Positions 51,471 to 59,289 of a stretch of 64,000 nucleotides of DNA are shown here, piece after piece; position 1 is the first letter of the stretch; every line of letters starts with the position of its first letter. The notes beneath the pieces were generated by a model that was not told the origin of the DNA, did no database searches, and worked only from the letters and a program-made list of their open reading frames with translations. The stretch comes from Rhodococcus sp. P-2 (lineage in GTDB: Bacteria > Actinomycetota > Actinomycetes > Mycobacteriales > Mycobacteriaceae): NCBI RefSeq assembly GCF_016598535.1, contig NZ_CP066779.1:2418001-2482000 (forward strand), read 5' to 3'. A program made the translations under genes and the position numbers.

Positions 51471-52172
51471 CTACCCGCGGTCGCCTTCGAGGCCCAGGGC
51501 GTTGGCCCACACTTGGGTAGCCGTCTTGACGACGTCCTCGAACGGGACAGGGTTGCCGTCGGCGCCAGGTTCTTCCGAGACGAACGAACTGTAGGCAAGA
51601 CGGCTCACCATCGCCGACAATGCTCGGGAAGCCAGCAGCGGATCCAACGAGCTGTCTGCCTTGCCTGCCGCTTGCAAGCGTTCGATGGCTCGGGCATTAC
51701 GCGAAATGAAGGTCTCGGCTCGGTCCCGACGCAGTTTCGCGAAAGCCGGATCGATGTGCGATACCTGTTCGAGCAGACCCATCAGCTTGGCGTTACGGCG
51801 AAATGCCGTCAGATAGGCACGGTTGCTCGATTCGAGGACCGCATACGGATTGTCGACATCGCGGACCCGCCCCATGCCGGGGTGCAACATGTCTTCCTGC
51901 GCAACGTCGAGAACTGCGGCGAAGATCTGCTCTTTGTTGTCGAAGTACGTGTAGAAGGTGCCGGTGGAGCAGTTCGCTTCCTTGGTGATGTCCGTGAGAC
52001 GGGCGTCGAGATACCCGGCGCGCTCGAACACAGTTCGAGCCGCTGCAACCAGAGAAGCCCTGGTACGGACGCCGCGGGCAGTCACCGGCAGGTCACGCAG
52101 AAGCTCCGTCGCAGCCATGGATGGTGGCGGACGGTCTTCCCAGTTCTCCTGAGGTTCGGCGCGAGAGGTCAC
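51471..52172 (-). CDS. TetR-family regulator
   Basis: TetR-type regulator of 233 aa. The HTH region is RASLVAAARTVFERAGYLDA then RLTDITKEANCSTGTFYTYF (about residues 38-77). A 30-residue N-terminal extension precedes it. The GTG at 52172 has no ribosome site but follows TATAAGT at the distance of a -10 box, so a leaderless message is plausible; an ATG at 52118 is an alternative start. It is on the same strand as the SDR (43 bp upstream) and acyl-CoA dehydrogenase genes, but those have TetR-type sites next to a different TetR gene at 54342. Confidence 0.85.
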   Translation of the reverse strand: MTSRAEPQENWEDRPPPSMAATELLRDLPVTARGVRTRASLVAAARTVFERAGYLDARLTDITKEANCSTGTFYTYFDNKEQIFAAVLDVAQEDMLHPGMGRVRDVDNPYAVLESSNRAYLTAFRRNAKLMGLLEQVSHIDPAFAKLRRDRAETFISRNARAIERLQAAGKADSSLDPLLASRALSAMVSRLAYSSFVSEEPGADGNPVPFEDVVKTATQVWANALGLEGDRG

Positions 52173-52215
52173 CAGCTACTTATACGGCAAAGCCGGCGAC
52201 TTCTCGGCATCGGCG

Positions 52216-52977
52216 TCAGGTGATGGTGATTCCTCCGTCGACGGCGATGGTCTGTCCCGTGACGTATCCGCCTGCCTCGGATGCGAGCCACACCATGGTG
52301 CCCGCGAGCTCTTCCGGGTCACCCATGCGGCCGAGGATCAGGCGTGGAGCCATCGCATCCAAGTAGCCGTCGTTGTATTGGTCGGTCATTTCCGACTTGA
52401 AGAAGCCTGGCGCGATCGCGTTGACGCGGATGCCTTTGCGTGTCCCCCACTGCTGTGCGAGGTCACGGGTCAGTCCGACGACACCTGCCTTGCTCGCCGC
52501 ATAGGCGGCCTGCGGGAGTCCGGCGGTCGTCAATCCGAGAATGCTCGAGATGTTGACGATGGAGCTGCCCGGGAGCATGACGCGGCCGCACGCCTGCGCT
52601 GCCCAGTAGGAACCGTTGAGGTTGATGTCGATGACGGCGCGGAACTGGTCCGGGGTCTCACGGGTTGCCGGAACAGCGGTTCCGACGCCGGCGTTGTTGA
52701 CCAGGACGTCCACGCGGCCGAACTTCTCCATCGCGGCGTCGACCATGTTCTGGGCCTGCGCGGGATCGACGATGTCGGTGGCCACGCACAGCGCTTCGCG
52801 GCCTGCGTCACGCACCAGCTTGGCGGTGTCTTCGAGCTTGTCGACGCGGCGAGCTGCGAGGACGACGTCCGCACCGGCCTCTGCTGCGGCTTTCGCAAAC
52901 GCCACCCCGAGGCCCGACGACGCACCGGTCACGATGACCACTCGATCGGTCAGAGAGAACTTGTCGAGAACAGACAT
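52216..52977 (-). CDS. short-chain dehydrogenase/reductase
   Basis: SDR of 253 aa. TGASSGLG is at residues 17-24, the helix after it has AARRVDKLED (NADP preference), D66 follows strand four, NNAG near 93, the catalytic Ser lies in VNISSILG near 145 and YAASK near 159. It has the usual C-terminal GYVTGQTIAVDGGIT. The gene lies 78 bp downstream of the acyl-CoA dehydrogenase at 53056 on the same strand and is probably co-transcribed. A 3-hydroxyacyl-CoA or steroid-like alcohol substrate is plausible but unproven. Confidence 0.9.
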   Translation of the reverse strand: MSVLDKFSLTDRVVIVTGASSGLGVAFAKAAAEAGADVVLAARRVDKLEDTAKLVRDAGREALCVATDIVDPAQAQNMVDAAMEKFGRVDVLVNNAGVGTAVPATRETPDQFRAVIDINLNGSYWAAQACGRVMLPGSSIVNISSILGLTTAGLPQAAYAASKAGVVGLTRDLAQQWGTRKGIRVNAIAPGFFKSEMTDQYNDGYLDAMAPRLILGRMGDPEELAGTMVWLASEAGGYVTGQTIAVDGGITIT

Positions 52978-53055
52978 GCGCGGTGATGCTCCTGTGTCGT
53001 CGGGTTCGGGAAGTGACGTATGGACGGCAGTGACGTATCGACTGCAGTTGCGAAA

Positions 53056-54201
53056 TTACAGGCCGAGATCGCGGCCGATGAGTTCCTTCATGATCTCGTT
53101 GGATCCAGCCCAGATCTTGGTGACGCGGGCGTCCATCCACGCGCGAGCGGCGCGGTACTCGGTCATGAAGCCGTAGCCCCCGTGCAACTGAACGCAGTGA
53201 TCGAGGACCTCGTTCTGCACCTGCGCGGTCCACCACTTCGCCTTGGCGGCGTCGATGGCGGTCAGCTCGCCGGCAGCGTGTGCCGCGACGCAGTTGTCGA
53301 CGTAGGCCTGAGTGACCTCGATGCGGGTCACGAGATCCGCGAGAAGGAATTTGTTCCACTGCAGCGAGCCGATCGGCTGACCGAAAGCCTTGCGGTCCTT
53401 GGCATATTGCAGCGTCTCTTCGAGGATCGGAGCAGCGTGCGCGATGTTGGACACCGCAGCGCCGACGCGCTCCTGCGGGAGCATTTCCATCATGTGGATG
53501 AAGCCGCGGTCGATCTCACCGATGATGTTGGTGGACGGCACGCGAACGTTCTCGAAGAACAGTTCGGCGGTATCGGACTCGTGCTGGCCGACCTTGTCGA
53601 GCTTGCGTCCGCGCTCGAAACCTTCCATGCCGGTTTCGACGGCAAAGAGCGTGATGCCCTTGGACTTCTTCTCGGGACTGGTCCGCGCCGCCACGATCAC
53701 GAGATCAGCGTTGTAGCCGTTGGTGATGAAGGTCTTGGAGCCGTTGATGATCCAGTCGTCGCCGTCCTTGACCGCGGTGGTCTTGAGCGAGGCGAGGTCG
53801 GATCCACCGGAAGGCTCGGTCATGCCGATGGCCGTCAGCATCTCACCGGTGCAGAACTTGGGCAGCCAACGCTGCTTCTGCTCTTCGGTGGTGAGCTGAA
53901 CGAGGTAGGGAGCTACGACGTCGGCGTGGATACCGAAGCTCGAGGCAACAGCTGCACTGGCGCGCGAGAGCTCTTCTGCCAGAACCGCGTTGAAGCGGTA
54001 GTCGCCGGCTTCGCTTCCGCCGTACGCCTCCGGAACCTCGAGCCCGAGGAAACCGTTACGTCCCGCTTCGAGCCAGATTTCACGGTCGATGAAGCGCTGG
54101 TCGATCAGCTTCTCTGCGACCGGAAGGATGTTCCGGTTGACGAATTCGCGGGCAGATTCGCGAAATGCCTCGTGATCGGGTCCGTACAGAGTGCGACGCA
54201 T
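53056..54201 (-). CDS. acyl-CoA dehydrogenase, long-chain/FadE type
   Basis: Acyl-CoA dehydrogenase of 381 aa. It has AIGMTEPSGGSDLASLKT near residue 127, FITNGYNADLVIVAARTS near 157, and the C-terminal QLHGGYGFMTEYRAAR and KIWAGSNEIMKELIGRDL. The usual catalytic Glu of medium-chain enzymes (EGT) is replaced by Ala (WAGS). Instead a Glu is present in MLPQERVGAAV (about residue 239), the base position of long-chain and isovaleryl-type enzymes. The ATG at 54201 has GGAAG upstream. It is divergent from a TetR gene, with two matching operators between them. Confidence 0.91.
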   Translation of the reverse strand: MRRTLYGPDHEAFRESAREFVNRNILPVAEKLIDQRFIDREIWLEAGRNGFLGLEVPEAYGGSEAGDYRFNAVLAEELSRASAAVASSFGIHADVVAPYLVQLTTEEQKQRWLPKFCTGEMLTAIGMTEPSGGSDLASLKTTAVKDGDDWIINGSKTFITNGYNADLVIVAARTSPEKKSKGITLFAVETGMEGFERGRKLDKVGQHESDTAELFFENVRVPSTNIIGEIDRGFIHMMEMLPQERVGAAVSNIAHAAPILEETLQYAKDRKAFGQPIGSLQWNKFLLADLVTRIEVTQAYVDNCVAAHAAGELTAIDAAKAKWWTAQVQNEVLDHCVQLHGGYGFMTEYRAARAWMDARVTKIWAGSNEIMKELIGRDLGL

Positions 54202-54249
54202 GACGAGTTGCTTCCTTTCGGCGTGGCAATGCCACACGTAACGATGTTC

Positions 54250-54284
54250 CTAAGCATTCGCTTAGAATCTAAGCACCTGCTTAT
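54250..54284. promoter_or_regulatory. twin TetR-type operators, CTAAGC-N4-GCTTAG
   Basis: The first dyad, CTAAGC-ATTC-GCTTAG at 54250-54265, is perfect. The second, CTAAGC-ACCT-GCTTAT at 54269-54284, has one mismatch. The centres are 19 bp apart, about two helical turns, which lets two dimers bind on one face. They lie between the acyl-CoA dehydrogenase (start 54201) and the TetR gene (start 54342). Confidence 0.88.
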
Positions 54285-54341
54285 AGTGAATCGAGAGCGG
54301 GATATTGTCAACATCGAAATCCGTCACACCTGGAGGAAACC

Positions 54342-54941
54342 GTGAGCGACTCACCTGACGTGGTGATCAGCCCCTCCAAAGCCGCGGCCCGTATCCGCGC
54401 GGCAGCCGTGGACGCTTTTGCCTCCGCGGGCTACGGCGGCACCACCACCCGTGACATCGCTGCGCGCCTCGATATGAGTCCCGCCGCCATGTACCCGCAC
54501 TACCGCTCGAAAGAAGAGTTGCTTTTCGCGATCAGCTACGAAGGCCACACCGAAGCGTTGAAGGTGGTCGAGGGCGCCGACCGACCGGGTGAAGAACCGT
54601 CCGTTCGCTTGCAGGAACTGATCAGCACGTTCGCCAGTTGGCAGGCGGGGCACCATTCACTCGCTCGCGTTGTCCAGTACGAACTCACCGCCCTCACACC
54701 AGAGCACTACCGAACCGTCGTCGCGCTTCGCCGCAGCACGACGCGGGTGGTCCGGGAGGTTGTCGATGCCGGCGTGCAGTCGGGCGATTTCACGATCCCC
54801 GATGCCGAAGGCGTCACCCTCGCCTTGATGTCCCTGTGCGTCGACGTGTGCCGCTGGTTCCCGGCCGGCAACTACACGAATCCGGAAGACATCGGAAAAC
54901 TGTACGGAGACCTGGCATTGAGGATGGTGGGCGCCGCCTGA
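54342..54941 (+). CDS. TetR-family regulator, probable repressor of the acyl-CoA dehydrogenase
   Basis: TetR-type regulator of 199 aa. The HTH is RIRAAAVDAFASAGYGGTTT through RDIAARLDMSPAAMYPHYRSKEELL (about residues 18-60). The C-terminal domain has LSLCVDVCRWFPAGNYTNPEDIGKLYGDLALRM, similar in layout to regulators of fatty or steroid catabolism. The GTG at 54342 is preceded by CTGGAGG seven bases upstream, so the start is secure. Twin operators lie directly upstream, so autoregulation and control of the divergent dehydrogenase/SDR genes is likely. The ligand is probably an acyl-CoA. Confidence 0.9.
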   Translation: MSDSPDVVISPSKAAARIRAAAVDAFASAGYGGTTTRDIAARLDMSPAAMYPHYRSKEELLFAISYEGHTEALKVVEGADRPGEEPSVRLQELISTFASWQAGHHSLARVVQYELTALTPEHYRTVVALRRSTTRVVREVVDAGVQSGDFTIPDAEGVTLALMSLCVDVCRWFPAGNYTNPEDIGKLYGDLALRMVGAA

Positions 54942-54976
54942 ATCAGGTGACGCCGACCGCAGAAAGGACTCGGCCA

Positions 54977-55555
54977 GTGGCCAACCGCACCTATCTCTAC
55001 TCGACCCCTGTTGCTCCGCATGAGAATCCGGCTGCCGCTCGCACCCGTGGACTCAAAGGAATCTCGGAGTGGTCGTACGCGATACCGCTGGTCCCGAGGA
55101 TCCTTGTGTCCGTGAATCCCTTCGCCCACCAGTCGGTCATCTGGGACGACACCCCCGACCTGATCGCGGTCACCGCGCCCTGTGGTCCTGGTATCGCCCG
55201 GCTCGAAGACTTCCTCGGCCGCATCGATCACCCCGAACTCGGCACGATGGCCGGCGATGCGCTGCGTTTCCTGCGCAGCCACACCGAACCCGACCACTAC
55301 TTCGTCCTCGAGTGCGGCGAGATCTTCGACATGGACGACGAACCGTTCGCCGAACAGGGCACGGCCCTGATGGCCGGTCTGGCGAACATCGATGCGGAGA
55401 TGGAGGCGGCTCTGGCCACGCTCGCACCCACCAAGCCGAAGTTCTGGGAGAGACTGTTCACACCGACGCAGGAGAGCGTCGAGGAACCGCTACGCGAACT
55501 CGGCCTCGGTTACTGGTCCGAGACCCTGTACTTCGATTTCGACCTCCCGCGATAG
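54977..55555 (+). CDS. hypothetical protein, DUF-type
   Basis: Soluble protein of 192 aa. It starts at a GTG with AAAGGA eight bases upstream, 35 bp after the TetR gene. It has NRTYLYSTPVAPHENPAAAR near the N-terminus, a central helical part (ALRFLRSHTEPDHYFVLECGEIFDM) and an acidic C-terminus ending in YWSETLYFDFDLPR. The overall look recalls an actinobacterial family of unknown function (I think of DUF7822-type proteins, with low certainty). It has no signal peptide, membrane helix or catalytic motif. It could share a transcript with the TetR gene. Confidence 0.72.
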   Translation: MANRTYLYSTPVAPHENPAAARTRGLKGISEWSYAIPLVPRILVSVNPFAHQSVIWDDTPDLIAVTAPCGPGIARLEDFLGRIDHPELGTMAGDALRFLRSHTEPDHYFVLECGEIFDMDDEPFAEQGTALMAGLANIDAEMEAALATLAPTKPKFWERLFTPTQESVEEPLRELGLGYWSETLYFDFDLPR

Positions 55556-55562
55556 CCGCCGA

Positions 55563-56804
55563 TCAGTCAGAGATCTCACCCAGCCGACGCTCCAGGTAGG
55601 CCCTCTCCGGTTCCGTACCAACGAGTTTCAGAGCTTGCCGGTACGCAGATGCTGCCGCGTCGGCACGCCCCAACCGCGCGAGCAGTTCAGCGCGCGCGAG
55701 GTGATACGGGTGGTAGTCGGCAAGTTTGGGCTCGGCGGACAGCTCCTCGAGCGCGGTCAGCCCCGCCTCCTCGCCGTCGCGCATCGCCAGCGCAACTGCC
55801 CGATTGACTGCCACGACCGGCGAAGGAGTCAGCGTGAGGAGCACTCCGTAGAGCGCGCAGATCTGCGGCCAATCGGTGCTCTGCACATCGGCGGCCTCGT
55901 CGTGCAATGCGGCGATAGCCGCCTGGACCCCGTACGGCCCCGGCGCTCCCCCGGTCAACGCGACCACGACCAGGTCGCTTCCTTCCTCGATCATCGGCGT
56001 ATCCCAGCACCCGCGATCCTGATCTTCGAGGAGCACGATCGCGCCACCGGCGTCGGTACGGGCATCCCGGCGCGCATGGACGAGAAGCATCAACGCGAGC
56101 AACCCGGCGATCTCGCGCTCCTCGGGAAGCAAAGCGCGCAAGATCCTCGCCAGCCTGATCGCCTCTACTGCTAAGTCGACGCGTTGCAGATCCGGACCCG
56201 AACTCGCTGCGTACCCCTCGGTGAACACCGAATAGATCACCTGCAGAACACCGGGCAGACGTTCCGGGAGTTCTTCGGCGCTGGGAGTTCGGAAGGGAAT
56301 CCGAGCCTGACGGATCTTCTTCTTCGCACGCACGATCCGCTGCGCCATCGTCGCCGAGGGCACGAGGAAGGCCCGAGCTACTTCGGGCGTCGTCAACCCG
56401 CCGAGGCAACGCAAGGTGAGTGCGATTCGGTCGTCCTCGGCGAGCGCCGGGTGCGAGCAGGTGAAGAACAGCTGCAACCGCTCGTCGGGAAGTTCCCCCT
56501 CGACGACGGGCGGCGCCGGGTCGGCACGGTCGGCGTCCACCTGCATCACGGCCAATCGCGCCGCATAGGCCTGATCACGACGAAGCCTGTCGACGGCTTT
56601 ACGACGCGCCGTGGTCAGCAGCCAGGCACCAGGCTTGGCCGGAACTCCGTCCACGGGCCAGTGCACCAACGCGGCTTCGACGGCTTCGGACGTGACTTCC
56701 TCGGCCAGATCGAGGTCACCGAAACGGCGGACGAGCGAGGCCAAGAGCCGTCCACGTTCCTCCCGGAACACTGACTCGATGGAGTTCTCGGCCTGCTCGT
56801 CCAC
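55563..56804 (-). CDS. ECF42-type RNA polymerase sigma factor with C-terminal TPR-like extension
   Basis: Sigma factor of 413 aa. Region 2 (LLASLVRRFGDLDLAEEVTSEAVEAALVHWP to GAWLLTTARRKAVDRLRRDQ) spans about residues 20-82 and region 4 (LTLRCLGGLTTPEVARAFLVPSATMAQRIVRAKKKIRQAR) about 128-168. A long C-terminal helical extension follows (WPQICALYGVLLTLTPSPVVAVNRAVALAMRDG), typical of the ECF42 group. ECF42 factors are known to occur with DGPF/YCII-domain genes, and one lies 6 bp upstream on this strand. No anti-sigma gene is present. The extension is thought to regulate or activate the sigma factor. Confidence 0.92.
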   Translation of the reverse strand: MDEQAENSIESVFREERGRLLASLVRRFGDLDLAEEVTSEAVEAALVHWPVDGVPAKPGAWLLTTARRKAVDRLRRDQAYAARLAVMQVDADRADPAPPVVEGELPDERLQLFFTCSHPALAEDDRIALTLRCLGGLTTPEVARAFLVPSATMAQRIVRAKKKIRQARIPFRTPSAEELPERLPGVLQVIYSVFTEGYAASSGPDLQRVDLAVEAIRLARILRALLPEEREIAGLLALMLLVHARRDARTDAGGAIVLLEDQDRGCWDTPMIEEGSDLVVVALTGGAPGPYGVQAAIAALHDEAADVQSTDWPQICALYGVLLTLTPSPVVAVNRAVALAMRDGEEAGLTALEELSAEPKLADYHPYHLARAELLARLGRADAAASAYRQALKLVGTEPERAYLERRLGEISD

Positions 56805-56810
56805 GGCGAA

Positions 56811-57155
56811 TCAGTCCCCGAACCCGGCCAGCGGACGCACCTCGACGCTGCCACCGTCGCGCGCGCCGGGGCACCGCGCGGCCCACGCGAGCGCTGCGTC
56901 CAGATCGGGAACGTCGATGACGTCGTAGCCGCCGAGGATCTCACGGGTTTCTGCGAAGGGTCCGTCGGTGACGGTCTTTTCTCCGGACTGCGAGATCCGA
57001 ACCGTCGTTGTGGTGGTCAGGTCGGCGAGGGCATCGCCGGACACCCAGATGCCGGCATCTTTCATTTCCTTGTCGTATTGCTGCCAGTCCTCGAACGTGC
57101 ACTGGGGTTCGGTGTCTCCGCCGGGGGCGGTGTAGATGAGCAACATGTACTTCAT
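56811..57155 (-). CDS. DGPF/YCII-domain protein
   Basis: Protein of 114 aa with the DGPF motif (VTDGPFAETREILGGYDVIDVPDLDAALAWAARCPGARDGGSVEVRP; DGPF near residue 62). It is a dimeric alpha-beta barrel-like fold of the YCII family, common in operons with ECF42 sigma factors. Its opening MKYMLLIYTAPGGD is family-typical. It probably is the first gene of the operon, 6 bp before the sigma-factor gene, and is the most common known target of ECF42 factors. Its enzymatic role is unknown. The upstream promoter fits the ECF42 consensus. Confidence 0.92.
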   Translation of the reverse strand: MKYMLLIYTAPGGDTEPQCTFEDWQQYDKEMKDAGIWVSGDALADLTTTTTVRISQSGEKTVTDGPFAETREILGGYDVIDVPDLDAALAWAARCPGARDGGSVEVRPLAGFGD

Positions 57156-57209
57156 GACTGACTCCTTGGTCTGTTGTTTTCTTCCGGCCTTCTTGCCTTA
57201 CAACATGAC

Positions 57210-57236
57210 GACGAATGGTTCTCCCCGGAATCGACA
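57210..57236 (-). promoter_or_regulatory. ECF42-type promoter upstream of the DGPF-sigma operon
   Basis: On the minus strand, TGTCGA at 57236-57231 is followed after exactly 17 bp by CGTC at 57213-57210. ECF42 factors are described as reading a TGTCGA -35 box and a CG(T/A)C-type -10 box at this spacing. The DGPF gene starts 55 bp downstream (57155). The site therefore suggests positive autoregulation. Confidence 0.72.
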
Positions 57237-57294
57237 GGCGACTCGAAAAAACTTTTGGCGGGTTCGTCCGAGGTGCTGCCGTTAGGCTGAGTGT

Positions 57295-57771
57295 ATGACC
57301 GAACGCGACCGGGACGCCGCTGGGAAACCCCTCAATTCGCGGCCCCGCGACGGACTCGGCCGTCCACTGCCACGCGACGCGCCGGGCGGCGTTCCGCGCA
57401 TTCCGGACGATGTACGCCTGCCACCAGACGAGTCCATCACCGAGGCTCAGCGCCTCCTCGACCACGGCATGCCTTTTCACGCACACGAGATTCTCGAAGG
57501 AACGTGGAAAAGCGCGCCGCCCGAGGAACGTGACCTGTGGCAGGGACTGGCTCAGCTGGCCGTCGGGCTCACCCATCTGCTTCGGGGCAACAACACCGGC
57601 GCCGTCTCACTCCTCGGCCAGGGTCACGACCGCATCAGGCACTACGAAGTGGAAAGCCCGCACGGCCTCGACATCCCCGGTCTACTGACGTGGTCCGAAC
57701 ACCTGCTCGCCGAAATCGATCGCCCCGGCGATTTCCCCGCCCCTCCGATTCCGAGGTTGAGAATCCCCTGA
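57295..57771 (+). CDS. DUF309 family protein
   Basis: Protein of 158 aa with the DUF309 pattern: MPFHAHEILEGTWKSAPPEERDLWQGLAQLAVGLTHLLRGN, with F-H-A-H-E-x-L-E-x-x-W near residues 61-71. The motif resembles a metal-binding helical site, but activity is unknown. The N-terminal 45 residues are polar and likely disordered (RDRDAAGKPLNSRPRDG). The stop overlaps the start of the LON-domain gene (TGATG at 57769-57773), so the two are co-translated. It is divergent from the DGPF-sigma operon and may share its control region. Confidence 0.88.
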   Translation: MTERDRDAAGKPLNSRPRDGLGRPLPRDAPGGVPRIPDDVRLPPDESITEAQRLLDHGMPFHAHEILEGTWKSAPPEERDLWQGLAQLAVGLTHLLRGNNTGAVSLLGQGHDRIRHYEVESPHGLDIPGLLTWSEHLLAEIDRPGDFPAPPIPRLRIP

Positions 57772-58409
57772 TGCCCATCTTCCCCATGTTTCCGCTCGGC
57801 TCCGCAATGCTACCGGGCGAGGTGTTGCCGCTGAACATCTTCGAGCCTCGGTACCGCGCGCTGGTCGAGAACGTTCTCGAAGCTGCCGACGGCCCACTGT
57901 TCGGGGTAGTGCTCATCGCCCGTGGCCACGAGGTCGGCGGCGGCGAATCACGCCACGACGTCGGCACTCTGGCTCGGATCGAGTCTCATGTCGCCATGGG
58001 TGCCGGACGGTATCAGCTGTACTGCCGGACCGAGGACCGCATCCGGGTCAATCGCTGGCTGCCGGACGATCCCTACCCGCTTGCCGAGGTCGAACTGTGG
58101 CCGGACGAGAACAACGGAACACCCGTCACCGCTTACGAATACGACTCTTTGCTCGAGCGCATCGAGTTCATGTACGGCATGTTGGGAAAGCTCGCACTAC
58201 GAGCCGGCGAACAGACCCCGCGAATGCCCGTCCCACCTGATCCCTTGGATCCGTTGGGTTCTCGGCTGTACGCCCTGGCACGAAGTATTCCGATGGGTGA
58301 TGCCGATCGCCTGGCTGTACTGACCGCGCCAGGCGCCGACGAACGTATCCGCACACTCTCGGAGGCAGTCGAGAACACCATCGAGGTAGCGCAGTTCAAT
58401 CTGCTCTGA
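57771..58409 (+). CDS. LON N-terminal (substrate-binding) domain protein
   Basis: Protein of 212 aa consisting of a LON N-terminal domain without protease part. FPMFPLGSAMLPGEVLPLNIFEPRYRALV (residues 4-32) is the hallmark, followed by FGVVLIARGHEVGGGE near 45 and GRYQLYCRTEDRIRV near 80. A helical C-terminal part ends in TIEVAQFNLL. The ATG overlaps the DUF309 stop. Stand-alone LON-domain proteins are common in actinomycetes, with no settled function; substrate or peptide binding is assumed from the family. Confidence 0.88.
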   Translation: MPIFPMFPLGSAMLPGEVLPLNIFEPRYRALVENVLEAADGPLFGVVLIARGHEVGGGESRHDVGTLARIESHVAMGAGRYQLYCRTEDRIRVNRWLPDDPYPLAEVELWPDENNGTPVTAYEYDSLLERIEFMYGMLGKLALRAGEQTPRMPVPPDPLDPLGSRLYALARSIPMGDADRLAVLTAPGADERIRTLSEAVENTIEVAQFNLL

Positions 58410-58415
58410 GCGCGA

Positions 58416-59231
58416 CTACGCCATCGTCTGGCCCATGTCGATGACGATCTTCGTCCCGGTGACCGCGCGTGAGAGATCTGTCGCGAGATAGACCACGGCG
58501 TTGGAGATGTCCTCGACGGTGGTGCGCGGGACGGACGTGAGCGGCCACTTGTACGAGTTCATGTACTCCGGATGAGCGGTGAGTACCTTACCGACGTTGG
58601 GATCGTTGCCCATCTCGGTCTCCACCGCGCCAGGGTGGATGCTGTTGACTCGAATGTCGAAGCCGCCCAATTCCGTTGCCGCGGTGCGTGCCAAACCAAC
58701 GAGGCCGTGCTTGGCCGCCGAGTAGTGCGCGCAGCCGGGCGCTTCGGCCACGCCGGCGGCACTGCTCACAATCACGATGGAACCGCCGTTGCCGGCTTCG
58801 ATCATTGCAGGAACTGCGGCTGCCATCGTGCGCCAGACACCATTGAGATTGATGTCCACCAGCGTCGACCACTGCTCTTCCGGCATCTCCCAGAAACGGT
58901 TCCACGTTGCGATGCCCGCATTGGCGATCACGACGTCGAGGCGACCGAACCTGTCGACGCCCGACGCCACCGCCGCCCGCAGCGCCTCGAGGTCACGGAC
59001 GTCCGCTACTGCGGTGACGATCTCGCGCCCCTCCGCTCGTACGAGACGAGCCGTTTCTTCGAGGTCGGCTTCCGTTGCGGCCGCGTAACCCACGTCTTCG
59101 GACACCGACGCGCACACGTCGACAGCGATGACGTGTGCACCTTCCTACGCGAGTCGGATCGCGTGATTGCGTCCCTGACCCCGCGCTGCACCGGTGATGA
59201 AAACGACCTTGCCTGCCAACAGTTGTGTCAT
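58416..59231 (-). pseudogene. mycofactocin-type SDR gene with in-frame amber stop
   Basis: The reading frame from ATG 59231 to the stop at 58416 would encode a 271-aa SDR, but codon 29 is TAG (59147-59145). Before it the sequence is MTQLLAGKVVFITGAARGQG-RNHAIRLA and after it EGAHVIAVDV, so the normal family residue there (RLAEEGA) is Glu and a single base change explains the stop. Everything else is intact: NAG near 104, SSAAG near 166, YSAAK near 179. TGAARGQGR and the long insert after strand two mark the mycofactocin-coupled SDR group. A restart inside would lack the cofactor motif, so it is probably non-functional. Sequencing error is possible. Confidence 0.88.
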
Positions 59232-59272
59232 GGCCGGGACGTTAGACGCTGATGTAGCCCGCTGCCTCCGAG

Positions 59273-59289
59273 TTCCCGCTCGACGGGAA
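59273..59289 (-). terminator. short hairpin after lutC
   Basis: Six-bp arms, TTCCCG at 59273-59278 and CGGGAA at 59284-59289, with a 5-nt loop. It begins immediately after the lutC stop (59290-59292) and before the SDR start (59231). It could partly separate the lut operon from the SDR gene; it is weak. Confidence 0.4.

Noticed and set aside
59145-59147. TAG in the SDR gene as a pyrrolysine or recoded codon
   Set aside because: No pylTSBCD genes or recoding element is visible, and the family has Glu at this site, not an active-site residue.
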